A DNA stretch of 7,601 bases, taken from NCBI GenBank assembly GCA_020722645.1, contig DYKL01000101.1, positions 2,717-10,317 on the forward strand, read 5' to 3'. Below the pieces are notes generated by a model. It made no database searches, was not told the DNA's origin, and saw only the letters and a program-made list of their open reading frames with translations. This stretch comes from Acetofilamentum sp. (lineage in GTDB: Bacteria > Bacteroidota > Bacteroidia > Bacteroidales > JAFGUD01). A program made the translations under genes and the position numbers. Shown piece after piece: positions 1 through 6,398 of this stretch (positions are counted from its first letter, which is position 1; each line of letters starts with the position of its first letter).

Positions 1-89
1 CTCATTCAGTAATTCAGTTAATTCAGTTAATTCACTCATTCAGTAATTCAGTTAATTCAGTTAATTCACTCATTCAGTAATTCAGTTAA
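1..89. repeat. 34-bp tandem repeat, about 2.6 copies, upstream of sufC
   Basis: Two perfect 34-bp units (1-34 and 35-68) are followed by a third that matches for about 20 bases (69-88) before diverging. Each full unit contains two overlapping copies of ATTCAGTTAATTC (12-24, 21-33, 46-58 and 55-67), so there is a 9-bp sub-period. The array enters from the left edge, so its full length is unknown. No open reading frame or promoter is evident in it. It lies in what should be the sufB-sufC spacer. The 13-mer recurs in inverted orientation just after sufC (869-881). Confidence 0.93.
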
Positions 90-112
90 GTAATTAAACA
101 AAAATAAATAAA

Positions 113-862
113 ATGTTAAAAATAAAAGATTTACATGCCGAAATAGATGGCAAAGAGATTTTAAAAGGAATAAACCTTGAAGTTAAACCGGGAGAAATTC
201 ACGCAATAATGGGTCCAAATGGTTCAGGGAAAAGTACTTTGGCTTCGGTTCTTGCCGGACGTGAAATTTTTAATGTAACGAAAGGTGAAATTATTTTCGA
301 AGGGAAAAATCTGCTTGAACTTAGTCCTGAAGAACGTTCGCGTGAAGGTGTTTTTCTTGCTTTTCAATATCCTGTTGAAATTCCTGGTGTCAGTATTATC
401 AACTTTTTAAAAGCAGCACTTGAAGAACATCGCAAACACAGAGGTCTTGAACCACTTTCTCCTGCTGAATTTTTAAAACTAATGAAAGAAAAAATCCAAC
501 TCCTAGAATTTGATACAAAACTGCAAAACAGAGCCGTGAACGAAGGTTTTTCCGGTGGAGAAAAAAAGAAAAATGAAATTCTGCAAATGGCTTTTCTTGA
601 ACCTAAATTTGCTGTTTTAGATGAAACTGACTCAGGACTGGATATTGATGCTTTAAAAATTGTTGCAAACGGTGTTAATAAACTTAAAAACAAAAACAAT
701 GCTTTTCTGGTTATTACACATTATCAACGTTTGCTGGATTACATTGTTCCTGATGTTGTTCATGTTCTTTATAATGGTAAAATTGTTAAAACCGGTGACA
801 AAACTCTTGCTTATGAACTCGAAGAAAAAGGTTACGACTGGATAAAAAAAGAGAATGATTGA
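113..862 (+). CDS. sufC: SufC, Fe-S cluster assembly ABC-type ATPase
   Basis: SufC is the cytosolic ATPase of the SufBCD scaffold. It binds SufB and SufD, and ATP hydrolysis drives the rearrangement that allows cluster assembly. The 249 residues match the family's usual length. Visible motifs are Walker A GPNGSGKST (residues 34-42), the Q-loop glutamine in FLAFQYP (Q85), the signature FSGGEKKKNEI (146-156, the SufC form in which basic residues follow SGGE), Walker B with D-loop VLDETDSGLD (168-177, catalytic E171) and the H-switch H203 in ITHY. The ATG start follows an A-rich leader with no Shine-Dalgarno, and the family N-terminus (LKIKDLHAEIDGKEIL) begins at once. sufD follows after a 310-bp repeat-filled spacer. 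The final codons (Asn-Asp-stop) are themselves the first copy of the GAATGATT repeat that fills that spacer. sufB is presumably upstream of the window. The identification is secure. Confidence 0.97.
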   Translation: MLKIKDLHAEIDGKEILKGINLEVKPGEIHAIMGPNGSGKSTLASVLAGREIFNVTKGEIIFEGKNLLELSPEERSREGVFLAFQYPVEIPGVSIINFLKAALEEHRKHRGLEPLSPAEFLKLMKEKIQLLEFDTKLQNRAVNEGFSGGEKKKNEILQMAFLEPKFAVLDETDSGLDIDALKIVANGVNKLKNKNNAFLVITHYQRLLDYIVPDVVHVLYNGKIVKTGDKTLAYELEEKGYDWIKKEND

Positions 863-889
863 ATGATTGAATTAACTGAATGATTGAAC

Positions 890-920
890 TTAGCGAAGCG
901 ATCTCACGCAGCGAAGCAAG
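890..920. repeat. Degenerate dispersed palindromic repeat fragment (GCGAAGCRATCTC type)
   Basis: The segment contains GCGAAGCGATCTCACG followed by GCAGCGAAGCAAG. It is much richer in GC than its surroundings and interrupts the octamer tract. It resembles pieces of the widespread dispersed repeat whose typical text is CGTCATTGCGAGG followed by AACGAAGCAATCTC, familiar from many bacterial genomes. The assignment rests on remembered sequence resemblance only. The second piece, at 951-982, supports it. Confidence 0.5.
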
Positions 921-950
921 TAATGATTGAATGATTGAATAAAAAAATAA

Positions 951-982
951 CGTCTTTGCGATGAGGAACGAAGAAGCAAACT
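951..982. repeat. Dispersed repeat fragment (CGTCWTTGCGA...GGAACGAAG type)
   Basis: CGTCTTTGCGATGAGGAACG followed by AAGAAGCAAACT closely matches the common dispersed repeat CGTCATTGCGAGGAACGAAG-CAATCT, apart from a few substitutions and small insertions. It is embedded between octamer repeats in the sufC-sufD spacer. Such elements are usually multi-copy within a genome and non-coding. Copy number cannot be judged from this window. Confidence 0.6.
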
Positions 983-1077
983 AATGAATGATAGAATGAT
1001 AGAATGATTGAATGATAGAATGAATTGCGATTTAAGTTAGACAAATATATAGGATTCTTTAAACCTTTATAACCTTT

Positions 1078-1100
1078 AGACCCTATCAGGGCATGCTTTA
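1078..1100. repeat. 23-bp mini-hairpin repeat, single copy before sufD
   Basis: The unit starts AGACCCTATCAGGGC and ends in GCTTTA. It is the same 23-bp element that occurs twice in tandem before the DUF59 gene (6839-6884), with a few differences. CCCT-ATC-AGGG forms a 4-bp stem with a 3-nt loop. It is followed directly by the 26-bp direct repeats. It is too small to act as a terminator by itself. Confidence 0.85.
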
Positions 1101-1169
1101 TAACTTTACAAACATTAAGAACTTTATAACTTTACAAACTTTAAGAACTTTATAACTTTACAAACTAAA
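1097..1169. repeat. 26-bp direct repeats immediately upstream of sufD
   Basis: Two 26-bp units at 1097-1122 and 1123-1148 differ at one base. A third, partial unit runs from 1149 to about 1167. The core is TTTATAACTTTACAAAC. The array ends only a few bases before the sufD ATG, so it forms the sufD leader. Related text (CTTTACAAACTTTATGAAC) occurs before the DUF59 gene at about 6879-6897. TAACTTTA inside each unit resembles the Bacteroidota -7 box but lacks the final G, so I do not call a promoter here. Confidence 0.9.
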
Positions 1170-1172
1170 GTA

Positions 1173-2525
1173 ATGAGTATTATAAAATCAAAATATTTAA
1201 CAAAGGAAGATTTCATTGAAATATATAAAAACAATGGAAATGCTATTGCAGACGAAAATTCAAAAAAATCTGCTTCAGATTTTATCGAAAAAAACGATAT
1301 TCCTTCAACCAAAAATGAAAAATGGAGAAAAACAGATTTAACTTCTCTTCTAAACCATAGATTTGAATATGGTGAAAATACTCAAATTGATGAACTTGTT
1401 CTTACAATTTTCAATTTGACCGGAAAAGAGGTAAATATTCTTGTTTTTGTCAACGGTTTTTTTCAGGAAAAATTTTCAAGATTTAAAGACAATAAAGAAA
1501 ATTTCGTTTTAACCAATCTAAAAAACAGCAAAAATGAGAATAAAATTTATTTCGAACGTTTTTTTAACAAAACAGAACCCGAAAAAAACAACTTATTTTC
1601 TGCTCTTAATACTTTATATGCTTCTGATGGGGCATTTGTTTTGTTAAAGAAAAATTCTAAAATCGAAAATCCAATACATATTTATCATTTTGTTGACGGT
1701 AATAACAAAAAAATTAGCACATTGATGCGAAATTTAATTATTGCCGAAGAAAATTCAAAAGCTCATATTTTATTCAGTTTTCATCCTTTGTCAAGGGATT
1801 ATATGTTTACAAATGTAGTAAATGAAATTTTCTGTCATTCAGATTCTTATGTTGATTTTAATATTTTTCAAGGAGAGGGAGACGATACTTATCAATTAAA
1901 TTTAACAAAAGTAAAACAAGAAAAAAACAGCAGTTTTTATTGCAACACATTCACTCTTTGCGGACAAATTGTCAGAAATGACTTAAATATTGACATTGAA
2001 GGTGAAAATTGTTTCACGGAATTGAACGGATTATATATGCCTGACAGAGAGCAGCATTTTGATAACACAATATTTGTTAATCATAAAACCGGTCATTCTT
2101 CTAGTCGACAGTTTTATCGTGGAATATTAGATAATAACGCTACGGCAGTTTTTTTCGGACAAAGTAAAATTAATAAAGATGCGGTAAAAACAGATGTTCA
2201 GCAAAAAAACAACAACATTTTGTTGTCACATCATTCAAAAGTACATTCAAAACCTCAGCTTATAATTCATAACGATGATGTAAAAGCTTCACATGGTTCA
2301 ACAGTTGGTCAACTTGACCAAGAAGCAATGTATTATATGCGAACCAGAGGAATTGGTGAAAAACAGGCTAAAATATTGATGATTAGTGCATTTGCAGAAG
2401 AAATAATTGATAAAGTTCAAATTGAAAAACTTAAATATTACTACAAATTTTTAGTCGAAAAACGTCTTTTAGGTGACAAAGTTTCAATGCAGTGTACAAA
2501 ACTTGGAGAATGCAGAAATTGTTAG
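1173..2525 (+). CDS. sufD: SufD, Fe-S cluster assembly scaffold subunit
   Basis: SufD pairs with SufB on a SufC dimer in the cytosolic scaffold that builds [Fe-S] clusters and is linked to iron acquisition. The 450-residue length fits the SufD family. The N-terminal WRKTDLTSLL (51-60) is the usual W-[RK]-x-T-[DN] element, and the middle is the expected beta-helical region. The C-terminal part has the diagnostic KASHGSTVGQLDQEAMYYMR (371-390) leading into TRGIGEKQAKILMISAFAEEI. H374 in SHGST probably corresponds to the functionally important histidine of E. coli SufD. The protein ends in a cysteine-rich tail (C441, C447, C450) of unknown role. The start is the first ATG after the direct repeats; the leader has no Shine-Dalgarno. 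Downstream, the expected sufS is displaced by the ATPase/HNH pair. The fold and family are clear; SufB is excluded by the length and by the SufD-type C-terminus. Confidence 0.95.
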   Translation: MSIIKSKYLTKEDFIEIYKNNGNAIADENSKKSASDFIEKNDIPSTKNEKWRKTDLTSLLNHRFEYGENTQIDELVLTIFNLTGKEVNILVFVNGFFQEKFSRFKDNKENFVLTNLKNSKNENKIYFERFFNKTEPEKNNLFSALNTLYASDGAFVLLKKNSKIENPIHIYHFVDGNNKKISTLMRNLIIAEENSKAHILFSFHPLSRDYMFTNVVNEIFCHSDSYVDFNIFQGEGDDTYQLNLTKVKQEKNSSFYCNTFTLCGQIVRNDLNIDIEGENCFTELNGLYMPDREQHFDNTIFVNHKTGHSSSRQFYRGILDNNATAVFFGQSKINKDAVKTDVQQKNNNILLSHHSKVHSKPQLIIHNDDVKASHGSTVGQLDQEAMYYMRTRGIGEKQAKILMISAFAEEIIDKVQIEKLKYYYKFLVEKRLLGDKVSMQCTKLGECRNC

Positions 2526-2550
2526 TTTATTAGAAGATTTGTTATTTTTG
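2519..2550 (+). promoter_or_regulatory. Candidate Bacteroidota promoter for the ATPase/HNH cassette
   Basis: TTG at 2519-2521 and TATTTTTG at 2543-2550 are separated by 21 bases. This fits the Bacteroidota primary-sigma consensus TTG-N17-23-TAnnTTTG. It overlaps the sufD stop codon and would give a start site roughly 5-10 bases before the ATPase ATG (2566), so a very short leader. In sequence this AT-rich a match can arise by chance. If real, it gives the inserted pair its own transcription and also reads on into sufS. Confidence 0.4.
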
Positions 2551-2565
2551 TAAAAAATAAAGTTT

Positions 2566-4386
2566 ATGACTGATATTGAAAAAATAAAAGAAATTGAAAA
2601 AGATTATCCTTACAAGGGTTTTTATATTCTTGATGACAATAATAATATTACAAGTTTATTTTGGGATTTTTCATTTGATAAAATTCAAATTAATGAATTC
2701 AAATTAAATAAAATTGAAAATTTTATAGGGCTAAATGGAAAAATCAATGATTATATTTTTTTATCAAAAACACTCACAATAAAAAACATCACAATAGCAA
2801 AATCATACAATAAAGAATTAAATATTACTTGGGATGAAATTTCACATTTTTTAACTAATTTCAATAAATTATCATCAATAAACATTGTTCCTAATAAATT
2901 TGAAACTATTCCGAGTTTAAATTTTTTTAAAGAAATAGCAAGACTTAATTTAAACTATAATAATAGAGGTACTGCTGCATTACATAATGAATTTATCATT
3001 TTTATTAATAAAAATATAAATGTAAAACATATTTTTAATATAGTAAAAAGCATGTTCAATTCCGGTTGTAATTGTTATTCTGATTTTTTCTATACATCAA
3101 AAATTGGAATTAATGATACCAACTTATATTTAAATACATATAATTTATTTGAAAAAAAATCAAATACAAATATAACAAATCAAGAATTTTCAAAAAAATG
3201 TATTGATGAATTAAACAAAATTAATCCTAAAGAAATTTCTATACAAAAAAATTATACAAATCTGTCTTCCTGTCTTACAAAATTTTATATTCACAATTTT
3301 AATGAAATTAAAAAATTATATATAAACGGGATTCCTAAAAATACTCAATGGATTTTTATTACCGGAGAAAACGGTTATGGAAAAACATCTATTTTACAAG
3401 CTATTGCAATAGGAATTTTTGGTAAAAATGAAGACGAAGGATTATTATTAGATAAAAAAAGTGAAATAAGAGGATTTGTTATTATTTCAAGAGATGAAGA
3501 AAAAACTGATTCCTATAAATTTTTTAATACCTTTGAAAACAGATACGAAGAATTAAATAAGGAATTTACTGGTAAAATTGAAAATTTTGCATTTTATGGA
3601 CCATCAAGATTAAAAATCAGTTCAGACAGAAAATCACAAACTTACAGCTTATTTCATAATGATGGTACTTTGTTGGACATTGAAGCTAAATTCAGAGAAT
3701 GGTATAATACGGAGTTTTTACACCTTGTCTATGAGAAAGTTAAAAAAGTGTTTCTAAAATTATTAGCACCTTATATAGACGATATTAAAGTAGAAATTGA
3801 CATAGAAAAATCAACAAAAACAGTTAAATATCACGAAAAAGATAGTAGCGAATACATTTGGCTTACTTATGATGAGCTGGCATCAGGTTATAAATCAATA
3901 ATCGCAACTTTTGGAGATATGATTATCAGGCTGACAGAGGGAAATAAAAGTTCTGAAATTGAAGATTTATCTGGTATTGTTATTATTGATGAATTCGACA
4001 TTCATTTACATCCTAAATGGCAAAAAGAATTAGTCGAAAAATTAACAAAAGTTTTTCCCAACGTTCAATTTATTGTTTCTACTCACAGTCCAATTCCAAT
4101 TCTTGGAGCACCTGAAAATTCAATTATAATAAATGTTGACAGAGATAAAGAAAATGGCATTACTGCAAAAATTTTGGACGTAGATTTCAAAAATTTAACT
4201 CCAAATTCAATTCTTACATCTCCAATTTTTGATTTTCGTTCAATAATTCCTGAAAGCAATAAAAATTTAAAAGATTTACAAACTAATGATGATTACGATG
4301 AAATTTTATTTCAAAAAAAGGAGAAACAGAAATTGGTTGATTTTGTTGCAGAAGACAATGTAGATTATAATGCTGATAAACATTGA
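2566..4386 (+). CDS. PtuA-like (Septu-type) ABC/OLD-class ATPase with long N-terminal extension, possible LRRs
   Basis: Probably the ATPase/sensor half of an anti-phage Septu-like pair. The ATPase core occupies about residues 236-606. It shows Walker A GENGYGKTS (267-275), the FAFYGPSRL element (341-349) seen in this ATPase group, an ABC-like signature LASGYKS (438-444), Walker B IVIIDEFD (471-478), HLHPKWQ (480-486) and an H-switch STHSP (505-509). There is no transmembrane segment or signal peptide. PtuA-type ATPases normally place Walker A near the N-terminus; here about 235 residues precede the core. Within them, residues 96-133 follow a leucine-rich-repeat rhythm with a 22-residue period (I105-x-I107-x-x-N110, then L127-x-L129-x-x-N132), and a weaker repeat may start near residue 28. 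Residues 134-235, including a CNC at 168-170, are unassigned. The HNH gene follows 8 bp after the stop. Base composition is lower in GC than in the flanking suf genes (7-13 GC per 60 bases in four sampled stretches), suggesting transfer. The symbol is left blank because the architecture differs from standard PtuA. Confidence 0.82.
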   Translation: MTDIEKIKEIEKDYPYKGFYILDDNNNITSLFWDFSFDKIQINEFKLNKIENFIGLNGKINDYIFLSKTLTIKNITIAKSYNKELNITWDEISHFLTNFNKLSSINIVPNKFETIPSLNFFKEIARLNLNYNNRGTAALHNEFIIFINKNINVKHIFNIVKSMFNSGCNCYSDFFYTSKIGINDTNLYLNTYNLFEKKSNTNITNQEFSKKCIDELNKINPKEISIQKNYTNLSSCLTKFYIHNFNEIKKLYINGIPKNTQWIFITGENGYGKTSILQAIAIGIFGKNEDEGLLLDKKSEIRGFVIISRDEEKTDSYKFFNTFENRYEELNKEFTGKIENFAFYGPSRLKISSDRKSQTYSLFHNDGTLLDIEAKFREWYNTEFLHLVYEKVKKVFLKLLAPYIDDIKVEIDIEKSTKTVKYHEKDSSEYIWLTYDELASGYKSIIATFGDMIIRLTEGNKSSEIEDLSGIVIIDEFDIHLHPKWQKELVEKLTKVFPNVQFIVSTHSPIPILGAPENSIIINVDRDKENGITAKILDVDFKNLTPNSILTSPIFDFRSIIPESNKNLKDLQTNDDYDEILFQKKEKQKLVDFVAEDNVDYNADKH

Positions 4387-4394
4387 CGTTGATT

Positions 4395-5165
4395 ATGAGA
4401 AAAGTAGAAAAGAATTATATTAAAGCTCCAAAAATTCTTAAGTCTGAACGTTCCGAAAATCACTTAAATAAAATTATTGAGAGTAATGGGAACGTTAAAG
4501 CTAAAACTGATATTTATAGGGACAAAGATGTTCTTTCTGAACTTGATAAAATATACTTCAAAAAATGCGGATATTGCGAAAAAATTACAAATAATTATGA
4601 AATAGAACATTATAGACCAAAAGACAAGGATTTTTATCCATATCTTTCTTACGAGTGGAGTAATTTGTTTCCTGTTTGTCACAGTTGTAACAAAGCAAAA
4701 TCTAATAAATTTCCGGTTAAAGAAAGAAATTTTGACATAAATATAAGAGATATAAATCAATTAAATAAAATTGAAGAACCTGTAGTGTTAAATCCTGAGA
4801 TAGATGACCCAGAAAAACACTTTGATTTTAATATTTTTACAGGGGAAATAATTGCCAAAACTAAAAGAGCAACAGAAACAATTAAAATTTGTGATTTAAA
4901 CAGTGATGATTTAATATACTTTAGGAAAAAAGCAGTTGATAAAATTTTTGAAATAATTGATTTAATTAATGTTGCTTCAGACGAAATTCAAGAAATTGTT
5001 TATAAGAAAATTACAAAAATTGTCATAAACAATAAAGATGTGAAATCTGAATTTTCAATGTTATGGAATTCTTTCTGTTTGAAATTTGAAGATGATGTTT
5101 TACCTTTGTTTTTAAAAGAAAAAAAAGAACTTATGTTGAAATTTTTTAAAAAAAAATTATCATAA
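4395..5165 (+). CDS. ptuB: PtuB-like HNH endonuclease (TIGR02646-type), partner of the upstream ATPase
   Basis: Predicted cytosolic HNH nuclease, the effector half of the Septu-like pair, likely held and controlled by the ATPase. Counting from the ATG at 4395 (256 residues), the nuclease core is a treble-clef zinc fold: C58-G-Y-C61, then EIEHYRPK with the catalytic-type H72 (preceded by E71), N90 in YEWSNLFPVC, and C95-H-S-C98-N99-K-A-K102. The E-H-Y-R-P-K plus Y-E-W-x-N-L text is characteristic of the HNH family paired with ATPases in Septu and retron Ec78-type loci. The N-terminus MRKVEKN...APKIL also fits that family. A TTG at 4383, overlapping the ATPase stop, would add four residues; I prefer the ATG. 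The C-terminal half is helical and not recognised. The gene ends in a T6-A9 homopolymer (5142-5156) and stops 3 bp before sufS. No reverse transcriptase or retron RNA is present, so this is a plain two-gene system. Confidence 0.82.
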   Translation: MRKVEKNYIKAPKILKSERSENHLNKIIESNGNVKAKTDIYRDKDVLSELDKIYFKKCGYCEKITNNYEIEHYRPKDKDFYPYLSYEWSNLFPVCHSCNKAKSNKFPVKERNFDINIRDINQLNKIEEPVVLNPEIDDPEKHFDFNIFTGEIIAKTKRATETIKICDLNSDDLIYFRKKAVDKIFEIIDLINVASDEIQEIVYKKITKIVINNKDVKSEFSMLWNSFCLKFEDDVLPLFLKEKKELMLKFFKKKLS

Positions 5166-5168
5166 AAT

Positions 5169-6386
5169 ATGTTTGATTTAAACAAAATAAGAAACGATTT
5201 TCCGATTTTGAAAGAAAAAATTTACGGAAAAAATCTTGTTTACCTTGACAATGCCGCCACAACTCATAAACCGCAAGTTGTGATTGATGCTATAGTTGAG
5301 GCTTACACAAAATTTAATTCAAATATTCATCGTGGAAATCACTTTTTAAGCGAAATTTGTACTCAAAAATACGAACAAGCTCGGCAGATTGTTCAAAAAT
5401 ACATAAATGCCGTTTCTTCAAAGGAGATAATTTTTACAAAAGGTGCTACAGAATCAATCAACCTTGTAGCAAATTCTTTTGCTTCGTTTTTGAACAAAGA
5501 TGATGAAGTCATAGTTTCTGCAATGGAACATCACGCAAATCTTGTTCCTTGGCATATTTTAAGCAATAACAAAGGTATTAAACTCAAAATTATTCCGATG
5601 AATTCGAATTTTGAGCTTGATTTAACTCAATTTGAAAATTTATTTACAGCAAAAACGAAACTTGTTTCGGTTGTGCATATTTCAAACACGCTTGGAACAA
5701 TAAATCCTATCGAAAAGATTATAAAAACAGCACATTCAAAAGCTGTTCCTGTTCTAATTGATGCAGCTCAATCTATTCAACATAAAAAAATTGATGTTCA
5801 AAAACTTAATTGCGATTTTCTGGCTTTTTCGGGTCATAAAATATATGCCGAAACCGGAATAGGTGTGTTATACGGCAAACAATCAATGCTTGAAAAAATG
5901 TCCCCGTATCAAGGTGGCGGAGATATGATTAAAGATGTCAGCTATAATAGCACTGAATATGCCGATTTGCCATTCAAATTCGAAGCCGGAACCTCTAATT
6001 ATGTTGGTGCATACAGCTTGGGTAAAGCCATTGAATATGTCGAAAACATTGGCATTGAAAATATTGAACTTTACGAAAAGGAATTATTTGAATATGCCTT
6101 TGATAAACTCAGTAAAATTGAGGGTATTGATATTTATGCGGCTTCTAAAGAAAATAGAATCAGTTCGTTATCTTTTAATGTAAAAGGTGTTCATCATCTC
6201 GATATTGGTACTATGCTTGATAAATTCGGAATTGCTATCAGAACCGGAACTCACTGCACTCAACCGCTTGTTAACAGCTTTGGACAAACAGGTACAGTCA
6301 GAGCAAGTTTTGCTTTTTACAACACTTTTGAGGAAATCGACTTCTTTATTGAATCGCTCAAAAAAGTTATTGAAATGTTTAAATAA
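5169..6386 (+). CDS. sufS: SufS, PLP-dependent cysteine desulfurase
   Basis: SufS removes sulfur from L-cysteine to give alanine and an enzyme persulfide that is passed to SufE and on to the SufBCD scaffold. The 405 residues are full length for the group II (SufS/CsdA) family. Visible features are YLDNAATTHKP (25-35), the cofactor-stacking histidine region MEHHANLVPW (119-128), LIDAAQS (196-202, with D198 and Q201 contacting PLP), the Schiff-base lysine in SGHK (K224), and the catalytic cysteine in RTGTHCTQPL (C363). C363 lies in the short structured loop typical of SufE-dependent enzymes. The ATG is 3 bp after the HNH stop, with no leader of its own. Its expression therefore depends on transcription through the cassette or from further upstream. 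sufE follows after 12 bp. Confidence 0.97.
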   Translation: MFDLNKIRNDFPILKEKIYGKNLVYLDNAATTHKPQVVIDAIVEAYTKFNSNIHRGNHFLSEICTQKYEQARQIVQKYINAVSSKEIIFTKGATESINLVANSFASFLNKDDEVIVSAMEHHANLVPWHILSNNKGIKLKIIPMNSNFELDLTQFENLFTAKTKLVSVVHISNTLGTINPIEKIIKTAHSKAVPVLIDAAQSIQHKKIDVQKLNCDFLAFSGHKIYAETGIGVLYGKQSMLEKMSPYQGGGDMIKDVSYNSTEYADLPFKFEAGTSNYVGAYSLGKAIEYVENIGIENIELYEKELFEYAFDKLSKIEGIDIYAASKENRISSLSFNVKGVHHLDIGTMLDKFGIAIRTGTHCTQPLVNSFGQTGTVRASFAFYNTFEEIDFFIESLKKVIEMFK

Positions 6387-6398
6387 TAAGTTTTTATT

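Larger units (their letters stand above)
853..1025. repeat. GAATGATT/GAATGATA octamer repeat tract between sufC and sufD
   Basis: This gene-free spacer is built from short repeats. GAATGATT occurs at 853-860 (over the sufC stop), 861-868 and 878-885. ATGATTGAATGATTGAAT occurs at 923-940, and four tandem octamers (GAATGATA, GAATGATA, GAATGATT, GAATGATA) occupy 986-1017, with a degenerate fifth to 1025. The tract is interrupted by two GC-richer insertions (890-920 and 951-982). GAATTAACTGAAT at 869-881 is the reverse complement of the 13-mer repeated before sufC. No ORF of note is present. The function is unknown; it resembles slippage-prone microsatellite DNA. Confidence 0.88.

Noticed and set aside
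1..89. CRISPR array
   Set aside because: The 34-bp units are contiguous with no unique spacers, so this is a simple tandem repeat.
1101..1166. Promoter before sufD (TAACTTTA copies)
   Set aside because: The boxes lack the final G of TAnnTTTG and have no TTG at suitable spacing. They are better explained as parts of the direct repeats.
4464..4760. 98-codon minus-strand frame opposite the HNH gene
   Set aside because: It lies wholly inside a well-supported gene on the other strand and has low-complexity Phe/Ile-rich content typical of an antisense shadow.
2566..5165. Retron Ec78-type system
   Set aside because: The ATPase and HNH proteins resemble the retron-associated pair, but no reverse transcriptase or msr/msd-like RNA lies in the window, and both neighbours are suf genes.
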